Positions 45,301-56,800 of a stretch of 64,000 bases of DNA are shown one piece after another. Position 1 is the stretch's first letter. Each line of letters opens with the position of its first letter. Both the position numbers and the translations under genes were made by a program. The notes under the pieces were generated by a model. That model saw only the letters and a list, made by a program, of their open reading frames with translations, did not search any database and had not been told where the DNA came from. This DNA comes from Pycnopodia helianthoides (taxonomy: Eukaryota; Echinodermata; Asteroidea; Forcipulatida; Asteriidae): assembly GCA_032158295.1 (NCBI GenBank), contig CM063243.1, forward strand, positions 62,001 through 126,000. The letters run 5' to 3'.

Positions 45301-48140
45301 AAACAGCTGCAGCCTCAGCCGCCAGTTTCAGACAGTGACCTGTTTAATTAGCCGCAGTTATTGGCGCATTTTGTAATGGGCGCCAATAATACGAGAGCAG
45401 GCCTATCGATCTTCGGACTATATCTGTGGCGTAGTCACACCATGGAGTGCTGTGATTAATTAGGCTCCTTGAGAATCACACAAAATAGCGAGCAAGAATA
45501 TGAAACAATTATTACCTAAGTGATTTGTATTGTTGTATTGCCAGTAAGACTGATACACACGAGATCATTCTTAGCTCTAATTTGTGTAATTTTACCGATC
45601 CGCTTCAAGGTATGTTTCACAATTTCAACAAAAATGCAGGGCTGGAGTTACACTGAGGCCACGGAGGCCTCCATTACCCTGGTCACGGCCTCGATGCCCC
45701 TTCAAAAGTTTCCGTATAGACTACAAGATTTTCCAGACTTCACGATTGCCCTTTGCAAAATGAAAATGGCCTTTATACCCGCAGTAAAAGACGAAATTCC
45801 AGTCCTGAAAATGATGGGACAATCTATAGTGACTCGTTCTGAAACGGCAGCTTAAGACCTCATTTCTACTCCATAACCAGCATTGCTTAAAGGTATTGTA
45901 CACTTTTGGTAACAGCTCAAAATCAGTGTCCACATTTTGTGTGATTCAACATATGCATGAACAAACAAACCTGTGAAAGTTTGAGCTCAATTGGTCATCG
46001 AGGTCACGAGAAAATAGTAAAAAGAGACCATGTCTTTTCTGTTTTTTCAAACATCAAGTTTTTATCACGCGTGATAAAAACTATTGTTTTACTCATTTCT
46101 CAGAAACGATAGCATTTTATAGGCAGAAATATTTTAAGGAACCCTTTCTTATCATATAAGTTATTTGTGAATCTGTGAACATTTTTTAATTTTTTATTAT
46201 TATCTTACCAATAATGTACAGGGCCTTTAAAAGACAAATACTTCAGAATTGGGTGATGTAGATGGGCTGCCCATGATAAATGAATTAACTCATTCAGGAA
46301 AAAGATGACAAATCTTCTGGTGCTTTTGTGTAAGTCACGACATGAATTGATCCGTTTTGCGAAGGTCGTGTGTTCTCATTTCCGCAGGGTTATTGAGAGT
46401 TTGCCACAACAAGTTCATCAATCGATTACTGGATTGTAACTATATCTGCCGTCTCAGTCGAACAAAGAGTTGGGCTATTCGTGGACGGACTTTGAGCTCG
46501 AGAAGATAACGTGATAATTAGGTCAACTGAAATGCAGAAAAATTTAGCCTTGTGCGATAAAAAGACCAGATATTGAGATCGAGATATAGGCCTATAATAA
46601 GTCAATATAGAAAACAACAATAATAATAATAAAGATGATAATGATAATGATAATAATAACAGTTCACACAATGACGCCGAAGACAACGATTACTACCTTT
46701 AGCTACTCGTTATCTGGTTTATCATGGTGTGTTTTTTTTAAACCAAAGTTAACGGTTATCGCATTTTAATAAATAAGTCATGTCTTGTGGTTGATGGTAA
46801 AATATGTTGGCTCTTCGATAGGGTGACTTTGCAATTCCTCGTTAGTCTCAAAGTCATTGTAGACACAACAGAAAGAAGAAGAATAGCCTAAGCTTTTTAC
46901 TTTTATTTAAAGGCAGTGGACACTATTGGTAATTACTCAAAATAATTATTAGCATAAAATCTTACTTGGTAACGAGTAATGGGGAGAGGTTGACAGTATA
47001 AAACATTGTGAGAAACGGCTCCCTCTGAAGTGACATAGTTTTCGAGAAAGAAGTAATTTTCCACGAATTTGATTTCGAGACCTCAGAATTAGAATTTGAG
47101 GTCTCGAAATCAACCATCTGAAAGCACACAACTTCGTGTGACAAGGGTGTTTTTTCCTTCATAGTTATCTCGCAACTTTGACGACCAATTGAGCTCAAGT
47201 TTTTGCAGGTTTGTTATTTTATCCATATGTTGAGATACACCAAGTGAGAAGAATGGTCTTTGACAATTACCAATAATAGTGTCCAGTGTCTTTAATGTAA
47301 GGAAGAAAAACCTTTTAGTTGGAGTGAAAGGACCTTTATAGAAATATAAAACGAGGTGTAGGCCCTGCGACGCAGAATCTGTAGTTAGGAATTCATGTTC
47401 ACCTTTCTGGTGTTTGCCCTTTTCATTCCAACGGTCTGGTTTTTATAGTGATGTAAACATTTTTGATTACATGGATTACATTTTTGACACTGCTTTTGTC
47501 TCTACTGTTGCTGCATCGTCGATATAAGATACGTCAACGGACTCCACCGTATGGTGGTTTTTGTTGTTTGTTTGGTTGTGGGGTTTGTTTTAAGGGGGGG
47601 GGTTTGAGGGGGTTGCAGAGATTAATGTTCACGAATAGGAACTTGTTCGTAACAGAGACACTAATTTGATTAGTATTGTGTTAGTCTATACTTGTTAAGG
47701 TCCATAACGAGGTTCATGTAGGACTACATGAGAGTACGCAACACCGATATGACAAAAAATGAGAGATTGTTTTATTTTAAAGGAATACAACAAAAACAGC
47801 CAAAAGAGAATGCAGATGGTAGTTAAGTATATGTGGATGCACCAAGGTGACTCGCGACCAATAAGCCAATTACTATGTAATAAATATAACAATAATTGTA
47901 TCATAAAGAGATTCACATGAAACACAAATTAATCAACACAAACAAGGAACAATACAGCAACATTATATTTTGTGTTCAGATAAAATAAGAAAACACTTAC
48001 TCAGCTCTAGGGGGACCTGGGATGTGAGCATATCTGCTATGCTGGTACGCAATGTATACAACAAATGCGATAACCACACCCAATGTGATCGCCAAACTTC
48101 CGATTGTTACACCCGTCAAGATTCCAAGCCAAGTCTCCAT
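33304..48140 (-). CDS. CYP46A1: cytochrome P450 family 46 (cholesterol 24-hydroxylase-like), copy 2
   Basis: Thirteen coding exons on the - strand: 48140-48001, 44439-44374, 43871-43790, 43062-42902, 42063-41925, 39883-39770, 39639-39405, 38215-38143, 36808-36724, 36595-36485, 36180-36089, 33763-33697, 33447-33304. They join in one frame of 502 residues with GT-AG introns. Membrane anchor at about residues 11-33, hinge HIPGPPRA, I-helix AGQETSS (312-318), K-helix ETLR (369-372), FDPERF, heme motif [17 protein letters not shown] with cysteine 448. An upstream in-frame ATG exists at 48218; 48140 is preferred because the anchor then aligns with copy 1. Exons 3-5, 7-9 and 11-13 have exactly the same lengths as in copy 1. 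Exon 2 is 12 nt shorter and exon 6 is 12 nt longer. Copy 2 looks fully functional; 24-hydroxylation of sterol is inferred from the family. Confidence 0.95.
34006..34397 (-). mobile_element. family-A MITE, copy A3
   Basis: Reverse-orientation copy in the last-but-one intron of CYP46 copy 2. Ends TTAAAGGACAATTACAGAAT and CTGTAATGCTCCTTTAA. Confidence 0.85.
34440..34637 (+). mobile_element. tRNA-derived SINE, second family, copy 1
   Basis: Head with tRNA-like CTCGGTGGTCTATACAGTTG and a decayed B-box (GGGTTCATGATCCCA). Body GACTCGGGAAAGTACTGAGT then GCAGTGCTTTACACTCATC, tail ACCAAATAACATTCTTTATC. The mate at 57065-57275 keeps an intact B-box. Confidence 0.7.
34684..34739. repeat. CA / CCA microsatellite
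   Basis: A short C run followed by (CA)n and then (CCA)n. The histidine- and proline-rich frames here come from it. Confidence 0.95.
34895..35287 (+). mobile_element. family-A MITE, copy A4
   Basis: Left end TTAAATGAACATTACAGAAT, right end TGTAATGTTCCTTTAC. Both termini carry single changes. Confidence 0.8.
35470..35863 (-). mobile_element. family-A MITE, copy A5
   Basis: Reverse copy bounded by TTAA, 180 bp from A4, so A4 and A5 face each other in inverted orientation within one intron. Confidence 0.85.
36270..36420 (+). mobile_element. tRNA-derived SINE-like copy
   Basis: Leader TGACAAAATAGGGAGATCGC, tRNA-like GGGCTAGATAGCTCAGTTGG with anticodon-loop ACCTTAA, B-box GGTCCAAGTCC, tail TTTTGTTCAACCCAAAATC. 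It lies in the intron between exons 11 and 10 of CYP46 copy 2, on the strand opposite to the gene. Confidence 0.7.
37020..37416 (-). mobile_element. family-D MITE
   Basis: TTAATGGCAGAGTACACGTT at the left mirrors AACGTGTACTGTGCCTTTAA at the right, with TTTGGT/ACCAAA continuing. It contains AATTTCCACAGGTTAGTTTT, the core in reverse. Only one copy was seen in the window. Confidence 0.75.
37500..37630. repeat. family-E element, partial
   Basis: GCAAGTAGATATTGTATTCA and GCTGAAACTTTCACAGGTGA match 18946-19040. It ends GCTCTACCTTTTAAAG. Confidence 0.5.
37682..38074 (+). mobile_element. family-A MITE, copy A6
   Basis: Complete TTAA-bounded copy, 69 bp from exon 8 of CYP46 copy 2 and antisense to the gene. 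Confidence 0.85.
38664..39395. mobile_element. inverted-repeat element with histone-type stem-loops at both ends
   Basis: The left end (read on the - strand) has CTCGTCTTCAGAGCA, CCCCTCCAAAAGAGA and TTGTACCCGCAAGTGTACTA. The right end (+ strand) has GGCTCTTTTCAGAGCC, CCCCTCCAAAAGAAAC and TTGTACCCGCAAGTTTACTA. The right stem-loop is a perfect six-base-pair stem with a TTTC loop, preceded by CACACC and followed by AACACCCC, as in histone mRNAs. The interior has poly-G/poly-C runs and GGCGGCACCAG / GCGCCGCCGCTG near the arms. It lies in the intron between exons 8 and 7 of CYP46 copy 2, 10 bp from exon 7, so the left stem-loop is in the sense direction of that gene. Confidence 0.6.
40446..40733 (-). 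pseudogene. decayed LINE reverse transcriptase C-terminus
   Basis: A 95-codon frame with the order [39 protein letters not shown] and [11 protein letters not shown]. This matches the C-terminal region of CR1/L2-type non-LTR reverse transcriptases (LQSVQNAAA, LHWLPV, ALHGLAP, RLWNSLP). The FADD domain is absent. It lies in the intron between exons 6 and 5 of CYP46 copy 2. Confidence 0.65.
40760..41428 (-). mobile_element. composite unit: 270-bp non-MITE block plus family-A copy A8
   Basis: 41042-41428 is a complete reverse family-A copy. To its left, 40784-41041 is a separate block. At 40760 it is closed by a second family-A terminus (TTAAAGGAACATTACAGAAT). The block plus MITE recurs in opposite orientation at 58791-59450. 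Confidence 0.7.
41455..41653 (+). mobile_element. CGCTGGGATGGGC inverted-end element, copy 1
   Basis: Starts TCGCTCGTCCCAGCGCCTTG, and near its right end has ATTAGCCCATCCCAGCGGTC and GGGGCCGAGCGAA. The mate at 48463-48684 is in opposite orientation. Confidence 0.7.
42345..42608. mobile_element. CTAAACGTCGC foldback element with central hairpin
   Basis: The outer arms TAGGCCTGCACTAAACGTCG and GCGACGTTTAGCGTAGGCCT pair. A second pair, GAGTTCGACACGACAA-like, lies inside. The centre is a perfect hairpin, CCGTGTAGCACGGCAGG with CTTGCCGTGCTACACGG. It is in the intron between exons 5 and 4 of CYP46 copy 2. Confidence 0.75.
44889..45139. mobile_element. foldback related to the GGGCCCAATTTCAT family
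   Basis: GGGCCCAATTTCATGGCTCT and AGAGCCATGAAATTAGGCCC frame GC-rich arms (GCTTACCGCCGAATTCTGCG). The outermost bases match 28922-29163 but the interior is unrelated. Confidence 0.75.
45140..45886. other. CYP46 copy 2 intron 1 sequence, no separate gene seen
   Basis: A GC-rich patch (45220-45330, GGCGGCGGCTACGGC) and a 111-codon frame (45520-45855) occur. The latter overlaps a CGGAGGCCTCC-type repeat, also seen near 38430-38540, and is not supported as coding. Confidence 0.4.
45887..46230 (+). mobile_element. family-B MITE, copy B3
   Basis: TTAA-bounded. The central palindrome here reads TTTATCACGCGTGATAAAAA and the core CTGTGAAAGTTTGAGCTCAA. It lies in CYP46 copy 2 intron 1. Confidence 0.8.
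46907..47295 (+). mobile_element. family-C MITE, copy C3
   Basis: Very close copy of 32802-33187, TTAA at both ends, in CYP46 copy 2 intron 1. Confidence 0.85.
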
Positions 48141-48462
48141 GATTTCACATCGACGGTTTTCCACGGAACAGTGTCTGCATTGATTCGGAAATAGATTTAT
48201 AGTATTGTGTCCCCTCACAGGTCTAACTTCAGTTTTTTTTGATGAAGGTAAAGTTCGAAAGGTACAAAGGTATTTTCATCGCTGAACTTTGAGGGTGATG
48301 TTTCCATCACTGATATTTATAAACCGTACTAATAACGTCGACCTCAATTCTGACAAGGCTTCTTTTATCTCGATTACAAAACGCGAAACAACGACGGCTT
48401 CCACAATAAGTGCAACAATCTCACAATAGAGGTCGCTATGTTATGGAACTGTGTTGGTCATT

Positions 48463-48684
48463 CGCTCGGCCCCATTGGCATATCCAGGACGCGCGCATCC
48501 AGGACCGCTGGGATGGGCTAATCAGCTTGCACAGATTCTTGTTCAGGAAGTACGTCATGCGTGTAGTGCTTGCAGTGTGAGTGTGATGCAGGATGGGACT
48601 GAGCATTAACCAATGAGCGTGCTTGATACATTTGCCCATCCCAGCGCCTTTGGTTTTAAGGCAAGGCGCTGGGGACGAGCGAAT
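48463..48684 (-). mobile_element. CGCTGGGATGGGC inverted-end element, copy 2
   Basis: Reverse mate of 41455-41653, slightly longer, ending GGCGCTGGGGACGAGCGAA. It sits about 320 bp upstream of the CYP46 copy 2 start codon, so it may lie in its promoter. Confidence 0.7.
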
Positions 48685-48823
48685 GTTGGTCACCGCGAAA
48701 ATAGTAACATTGTAACTTGCAATAATACAGCTGCAAGACGAGCACGCCCTCATTCCCCTTATGGCATTATAAGGGGAAGTGTGACGTAATTCTACTGACA
48801 GCCACGCCCACTTCACATAAACT

Positions 48824-49162
48824 GGCTTCACCCAACCTCGTCCCCAGGGTGTGTCGAGCAGTACCAGGTTCCGCTCTCTCACCCTGGTATTGGATCATTT
48901 GCATATCCAAAAAATTTGGATACGTATGCAAATTAGAATAGTCTGGCTACTTCTCGAAATTCACATCTTGGTCATGGTCTCGTGGTCCGGTACCAGATTT
49001 AATAGCCTGTTTGTACATTGGTTGCCGGCCGGCTGTTTTGACAAAGGTTAACATTTGGTTTTGTCCAATCAGGGTCCAAGAAAGGAGTTTCCCTCCCAGG
49101 GTTTACTATTGTAACCATGGTTGGAAATAAAGTAAACCATGGGGACGAGGTTGGGCTTCACC
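48824..49162. mobile_element. CAACCTCGTCCCC MITE with 9-bp target duplication
   Basis: GGCTTCACC occurs at 48824-48832 and 49154-49162. Between the copies, CAACCTCGTCCCCAGGG mirrors CCATGGGGACGAGGTTG. An 8-9 bp duplication suggests a hAT-like origin. The interior contains an inverted TTTGCATATCC / GTATGCAAATT pair. Confidence 0.8.
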
Positions 49163-52100
49163 AAAGCCCATAGGAACTGCACTGAACTACTTTTTCTTTG
49201 CAAGAAAATATTAATACCTGAACTTGGCTTTTACACACGTTCTACAAAGACTGTAAGCTCTTTTCAGAATTAAAAGTTTCTGCTATAAGAAATGCATTTG
49301 AACGATGGAAAATTTGTAACCTTTTTTGTTAAATTTGGAGCCGGAGGTAGCGAAAACTTTGGACGTGCAGCACATACGCATGCGTGTGACGTAATGACTC
49401 ACTAATGGAAGCGACCCAGTAAACTGACGTCATCACACCACAATAAATCTTGGGCGCGCCATTTTGATTTTTGGATGACATAGTGCCTGAAAATGTGTCC
49501 TATTTGCAAAGAGGTGTAGGGGCATTTTCAAGATTGATGCACGGACGTTTGGAAACTACATTGGTGTTGAGGTGTTTTTATTTGGAGGGAGAATAACTCG
49601 CCGGGCCTTGGGACTCCCCATATCAAATTGAGCAAAGGATAAAAGTGAAAGAGTCAATGATAACTTCCCCTTTACTGTAAAAAGCTGTGAGACTTCTAAG
49701 TACTTTTAAAAGTATTTTTGAATATTTAGCATTTTGCACTATATGGGAGTTTATTTAGTGGGGTGCACCGTATTAAAGTAGAGATGTTCTGAACAGCGCC
49801 CTCTTTTGCTATTGCATTCTGATTCTTTTGCCCTCACAAGCCACCTGTCACGTATATCTTTCCGAATAATATGGGTTAATGTGCCACTATGTTTATCTTA
49901 GGTTTGCGTCAATTACGGGGTTGTTACGGAGGTGTTGGTTCTAACACCATGGGCGTAAACAATCAGCATGAAATGAGCAACCTACCGCCAGGTGTGATGG
50001 TTGAAAGGTGAAGCAGGCGCCGTTAGGAACCAGCATTATGGTTTCGCCATTAAAGCTCGGTTCGTGGGTTAATACTATGGTAGTATTGCTGTGGAACTAA
50101 AGCGCACTACAAATTCCCAATATCGCCTTTAAACTCGTTTGACTTGTTCTAATTGACATTAATTCAAGTAATTGTAAACCTCTGTTTTATAAAAGGATTT
50201 GTTTGTCCAACATCACCGGGATTATATCAAGGTATTTTTCATATCAAGATGAGAGAAAAAGGAATAAAACAATTCAACAAGTCACTTCGCATTTCTTCAA
50301 AATGCTTATCAAGACAAGCATATTTTTTTTAGTACAGAAGCCATCATGTGAGGTATAACTGGTAACAAACATAATCAGTGCTAAAAACCGAGTCTTGATT
50401 TTAACGTCTGACAGTGGCAGGAGCGAGGGGTTCCGGGGTACCATGAAATTATGCCAACCCAACATGATACCCCTGCCTGCCGCAGCAACCAGCTGATCAA
50501 ATCAAGAAGCGACGGTTGTTGAGTTTTCTCAGCCAAGTGTCAGACTTGATAAGCTAACAAGGAACCGATCGTATGTGTTTAACATTGAATTTCTCTGAGT
50601 ACTGCTATGCGTATGTATATCGACATTCTTAACCCTTTCAGCACTGGGGGAGGTGCACACCCCCAGACGTGTGCTTATAAATTGATCACTACCAAGTGTT
50701 ATCGTCTATCGTCATAATCATCTACAACAAATTCAAAACGGGGCTCTATTGTTAGGTTTTTGCTTTTGATATTGGGTCACATTTCAGCCAAGGCAATCAG
50801 TTGAACAGGTTAGTTCCGAACTCTTCAGGTAGAGTAGATCAAAAAGCGTCACGTGGTCCACCACGGTGCCTGTTGGGGATTCAATATGGCCGCCAAAGCT
50901 TACGGCCATACTGGATTTTGTTTTGTTTGTGAAATTGGGCGACAATTGGCATTCTCAACGATGACCTCACAGCAAAAACCATGTTATTTCATTCCTTTGT
51001 GCAATAACAAAGATGTCTGCCGATTTTACAAACACTCGGAAATGTAAAATGCAAATTTATCCTTTTGTTCCCCACAAATTTAGATGTGCACAACTTGCCC
51101 CCAAATTCCCTCTAGTGGCCCTTTTCCCCTTCTTCTTTTTGTTTTGCTCCGAGGAACATTTTGTAGTTTGAAAGAAAATCTGGTCTCTGGGGGAAAAGGA
51201 GAGGTAGACAATGTGTGTCCCCCCGCCCCCGCATCCCCGGGTTGTTACATTTATGATAGTTTCTCGGCCTCAATATTAATTATCAAGTTTCGTGTAATAT
51301 CTCAGAAGTGGTTGACGACGTTATTACCGCTGATTTACATTTGACAACAAAAATAATAATTACCGGTATAAAAGACAATAATACATTAATAACAACAAAT
51401 AAAACCTTATATCGACAGTGTACTATTTAGGAGGGGCTCAAGCAAATTCTAACTCGGATCTCTCCGTAAGTTTGAGAAATCACACCAAACCCTCTGCAAT
51501 TTTAACGGTGATTGATCACAAGAAACAAAGGTCTGGGTTGTTTACGACATTAAAAGTGTTTAGAAATGAGTTCCAATATCAATGGGTAAGTACTGTATCC
51601 ATGTGTCTCCCGACGGACCGTTATCATTACACAAACAATAACACTATGATTAATCACTCAAAAGAAAGGCCCTCTAGCGACGCATGGCCGACAAGTTACG
51701 AATACATATATAAATCACAATGTTTGTAACATTACGATGGTCTTTTACTATGATTCCAGCAAACTAGGCTATTGTAACAGTAAATAAAAGTCCCCCGACT
51801 TGAAAAAACCTTCGCCCCCCCCCCCACCCTGTTGTTGTTGCTGTTGTTGAGGGAATTAAGGCAGGGTTTGGATTATAGCATAAATTGTATCATTGATAAA
51901 TCATCATCAATATCATAATACAAAATTTGTTAGCCGGTGATGACGATGGTGTTGTTAAACAACAGTGCACCCAATTGTCCAACATTCCCAACGGTGTTTG
52001 TGTAAGATACGATTACACAGTGCGGTTCGTAAATTTACCCCCAAAATAGGCGCTTAGGTTTTTCTGAAATAACTTCGCCTGACGTAAAAAATAAATTTAG

Positions 52101-53885
52101 TTTGCAAATATTTCTTGAGGGAGATTTTGAAACTGAAATCTCAAACTTCTTGTCCTGAAAAAAAAGCTCAACTCCACAAGAGGTTAAACGTTTAACCCGA
52201 CCCCTGAGTTGGTCCCATGACCCTTTAAAGGATTTGCAAATCTGTCCTTAAATATTACTCCTTAAATTTACTTTTTTAAAAGTTAGATCAATCGCTGTTC
52301 AGTACTAACATCATTGTAAGGGGGGCGTCATTTGCTCAGATGGCAATAGGTTATCACACTTCATCGATGATTTTTCACAAGCAAATATACATTGACACTA
52401 GGTTTGTCCTACCCAAGAACTTTATTCTCTATATCGTATTTCCTTTCAAGCTACAATCAGGCTATACTGGTACTGGCAACTCCCCCAATATAGAAAATGC
52501 ATGATGAACAAGCTTTTCAATGTTCTGGTAAACAGAGTAGTAATGGCAAACTGTTGTCCGTTACCCTCAAACCATCATTAGTAAAGGAGTTCAACTCTCG
52601 AGTCCTGAAAGCCAAATACTTTTTTTCCACAGCCATCTATAACCCATAAGCTTTACCAAACTACGGACGGATGGTCGGAAATCGATAGGCATGTTTCGCT
52701 GTTAAGTCACTGGCTTTAATGAGTGCCTTAATAACAATTAACCCATGAATGGGTCTTGTGCGCTTTTAGTGGGAGTAATATCCCTCGTTTCCAGCATTTG
52801 TTACCGAACAAAAGACGTTGGCGAGTCTCACTCTAGACGTAATGGGTTATGAATAGCAAGAGATACCTTGACAGGATGCAAGTGCTTTGTCTGATGGGAT
52901 CCAATTGGGTGTTTCTAAAAGCGGTTGAACCAAGTTTTCAAGTGTTGTCTATACGCTATAATGATAGAATTCATCGGTAGCCCAATCGGATCATCACTTT
53001 GACGGAATGCCAAAGGAAAAAGGCTAGGGTCCTGATGGGCTAAGCAGTCAGTCAGGCCTAACAATACAATCGTCAGGCCAAGAGTCCAACTATAATAGCC
53101 ATTAAACAAACACTTATCCGGGCTGACAACGCTTCAAACACACTAAATTGGCAGTACGGGTGCAGATTTTCTGTATGTTATCGTAAATGACTGCAAAAAA
53201 ATTAACATGATAATACACACGTGTTAAAGGATTGCTTGCTGGCTGTACGTAGACTTTGTCAACAGGAGAACGAGAGAGTGATCATTCATGTACCGGTGGT
53301 ATTCAAGTCGAGGCCACGTACCAGACCTACACGGCTACCGCAACTATTTACTTCAAAGTGCATTGCAAGTAATCGACCAATCACATCCCACTCACAGACT
53401 ACTTATTTTGCTTGGCATGAAATAACCGCACGATTTGACGGACCATAGAGCAAGGAAGGACACACACCAGGTTGGTCTATACTTATGAAGCCACAAAACC
53501 AACCACTCTCCACCATCAATACCTTATGGCAGACATCCGTGAATTAACATAGCCACTTTTTATAAGATTCCACCTTTACACTGGTATTTAACAGTGATTC
53601 ATTCCACCACCAAGTTAACAGCGACGAGGGGCAGGATTTAGCCCGTTTCAACGGCACAGTAAATACGCAATGACTGGACATTTGATCGTTGTGTACCAAT
53701 GCGTTTGTATTCCTTCATCAATCACAATCTGAACCAAACCAACTGGACTTTAACAACCCTAGAAGAAAAGATATTGTCATCTCAATTACACTCGACGATA
53801 CATCATCGTAAACCCTGCTGCAAAGAAACCTTGCCGTACGGATAATACCCTCAGACTACTCAGAAGGTACACGACTGTATACAGC
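49163..53885. other. intergenic between CYP46 copy 2 and the SMOC-like gene
   Basis: No gene is supported. A single piggyBac-like end (TTAACCCTTTCAGCACTGGG, 50631-50650) with an adjacent GGGGGAGGTGCACACCCCC palindrome is present, but its partner end was not found. TATAAG at 53554 could serve the SMOC-like gene; this is weak. Confidence 0.4.
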
Positions 53886-56800
53886 ATGGCTACTGCAAGA
53901 CTGTTTGTCAGTCGCATTGCTTTGGTATTGTTTGCGGCTCATTTCCAGCAATCGTTGGCTACAAGGGTGAGTTTCTCCACGGTCAAATTTTACAACTGCT
54001 ATTTGGTGTTCACATAATTATTGTTATCGATTCAAGTAGTGCTTATTTCACTGCCATTTATAACCAAAAATCAGGTAAACTTTCCCATGCATTCGTTGTT
54101 AAACTTTTCGATGACGTTAGGATGACGTTTAAGGTGCTTTTCTTTACTGAACGGAAGACGAAATATCTAGTGTAGTAGAAATAAGCTTGATGAATGATGT
54201 GTGTACTGTCACCAACTCCTGCTTTACTTCGATAAGTTTAAGAAACTTTAAGTTCTGATTTTTAATTTTTTTTTTTGATTCTGAGCAGATGGTCACGCAG
54301 AATTAAGAACTGAAGTAACAGGCTGACTTTTTAAATTTCATGCCAAGACTAGGAAGGGACTAATTAATTAAATAATTCTTACATTGGTGTACAATGTAAG
54401 AGCTCCACAGTACAAAGTACAAGTGTGATTTACTTAATATACAAGCAGGTGATACAGGGAGCACTGAATGGTTCCACACTGTACATGCAAGTCGCTCGTT
54501 TCAATAGAAACCATGATTGTTTTGTGCTTGTCAAAGTGGTTGCAATAATACGTAAGCCTTCTGACTTTAATAAAAAGAAGTCACAACAAGATTACGCAGG
54601 TCACTGAATAAAGTACAATGATGCGTCATATACAGCACTTGGAGATTAGTTCTCTGCATTCCAGCGGAATTTTCTCACTTTGGGTGTTGGCGTCACCTAA
54701 CCGGCAACCAACATTTCCACACAACTACCTCTTGCATCAGTGAACTAGGAACAGTGACATGAGTCTGTTTGGCTATGCAGGTATATGCACGGGCCTTGGA
54801 TAAGGTGTCGACTGCGTCACCAATGAATATGCTTTGGAAACAAATCATAACCTGCTGAATAAAAAAATAAAAACTACAGCCATGCATTTTTTTTAACCGG
54901 CTTCACTCTTTGGATACATCTTTTATTCACGGTTTCATTGTAGAAGCCAAACAAGTAGTTTTCCCGTGAGCAAGACGTCTGACATAGTTGAGCAATGGCT
55001 CATCGCCAGTGAGTGCGCCTGGCCTGGAGGTAGTTACCATTGTGTGTACCTAGACTCGCCCAGCATGTCTGACAAGAATTCGTAATGATCCACAAGATTT
55101 ATTATTGGTAATCGTCTCCTGCAGCTGCACACCGTGTGCAAGACGACCATCAGACCACGGGCTTCAACGTGGTATATTGAACACATTTAACTCTTCAAAA
55201 CTCGAGTCCATGCGGATGATGATGCGAGTGGACAGTTGAAAAGTCACTGCCACGGACTGACACTGCTGCCATCCGGGCTGTCTAACTTCCATAAATAAAA
55301 ATGGTTTGGGGTTTTACTTGTTTTTCCCGCTCCTAGTAGTAGTAATTAGTAGAGTATCGAAACAAAGTGGCCAACCCATGGGCGGGTGCCAGTTAAATGC
55401 AAAATTATACACTTAAAGGAACATTACAGAATTGTTTTTTGCTAACAAAGCAGTTGCTGGCAGTGTAAGCACTTTATGTAATCCACCATATACATAAACT
55501 GACAAACCTGTAGAAGTTTGAGATCCGGATCAGCCATCTGGGTCACGAGAAAATAGTGAAAAACCGATTACACATTTGCATGAAATCATATGGATTCAAA
55601 AAATGAACAAAACGCTCACTGAGCGATAAACTCCAATCGGAAAGTTAGTTTATTCATTTCTCATCAAATACGGCATTTCAGACAGAAATATTTCAAGGGA
55701 TATTTTCTACTATCATCATCATTAGACCGTGTAAGTTTTATCATCTGTGATCAAAAAGTATATTTTACAAGTTTTTTTTCTTACTAATTCTGTAATGTTC
55801 CTTTAAGTAGATCCGTGTCTTCGGGGTGTCCCAACATACCCATTTATGGCCTCAAATGCCTCTTTTGATTTCTCCCTCCCTCTTAACACAAACATTGATA
55901 ACTGTCTTGATCAGCTATAGTCCAATCATGGTCGTACAGGCTACATCAAGATAAACAGTCAATATATCAAGGCTTGCTTTTCAATAATAGCACACACACA
56001 CACAAGTATAGCAAAAAAAGAGGACAAGGAATACTAGAAGATAGGTTTGCCTACCAGTTTGTCGTTCACGTGGCATTCAGAATGCAACCAGTCAAACGTA
56101 ATAAAATAACCTATTTAGAATCTGTGAAATAGTTTTTGCAAGGCATGCACCATTGGTGGTATGCACCCAAGGGCTACCCTGACAAAAGGACCCAGTCGGG
56201 TTACATGAAGATGTTTATTTTCATCACAATGTCCTTCTGACTTCTTTCTGGTGGACAAGGGTATGCAAACTTTAAGATGTTGTTAATTCTAATGTAAGAT
56301 GACGGTTAACGGAAGTGTTGCTTCAGTTAGTCACAACTGTCTTATTCATTTCCAATAGGGGAGTTGGTAAATAACAAGATTTGCTTGAAGAAGAGCATCA
56401 CATCTGAAATGCATACATGATACTTGGAATAAAATTACTAACTTTCAATCACGTCCATTTATTACTCCCTTTGTTTTCCATTTTTGGTTCCAAAATCGAT
56501 TGTGGTTTTCCACAAAAATAAAATTGAAAATTACGAGGTTTCTCAAATAAAAAAAACCCTATCTAGGTCTATGCATCACTATTTTTAGACACCTTCAAAA
56601 ACGTCAAGCCTAATCAGTCGATCTACAGAAGACAGAACGGGAGCGCACCAATATTCAAATGTTTGCTTCATGTGTAGGCCCTTTAAACAGGGTGTTGCAA
56701 AGTTATGAAAACCGCACTTTGACAGCAATTTTTACCTACTTGTTGAGCATGTTTCAAAAAGTCAATTTCATGGTATTAAAATGTTGATCTTTCAACATAC

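Noticed and set aside
48141..48218. N-terminal extension of CYP46 copy 2 from an upstream ATG
   Set aside because: The extension is polar, contains cysteines, and has no counterpart in copy 1, where an in-frame stop precedes the ATG. The inner ATG gives matching membrane anchors.
50631..50650. Full piggyBac element
   Set aside because: Only one TTAACCCTTTCAG end was found, with no inverted partner within reach.
52915..53130. - strand frame with a signal-peptide-like hydrophobic stretch
   Set aside because: The frame has no ATG before the hydrophobic part and no clear splice acceptor. It is probably a chance open frame.
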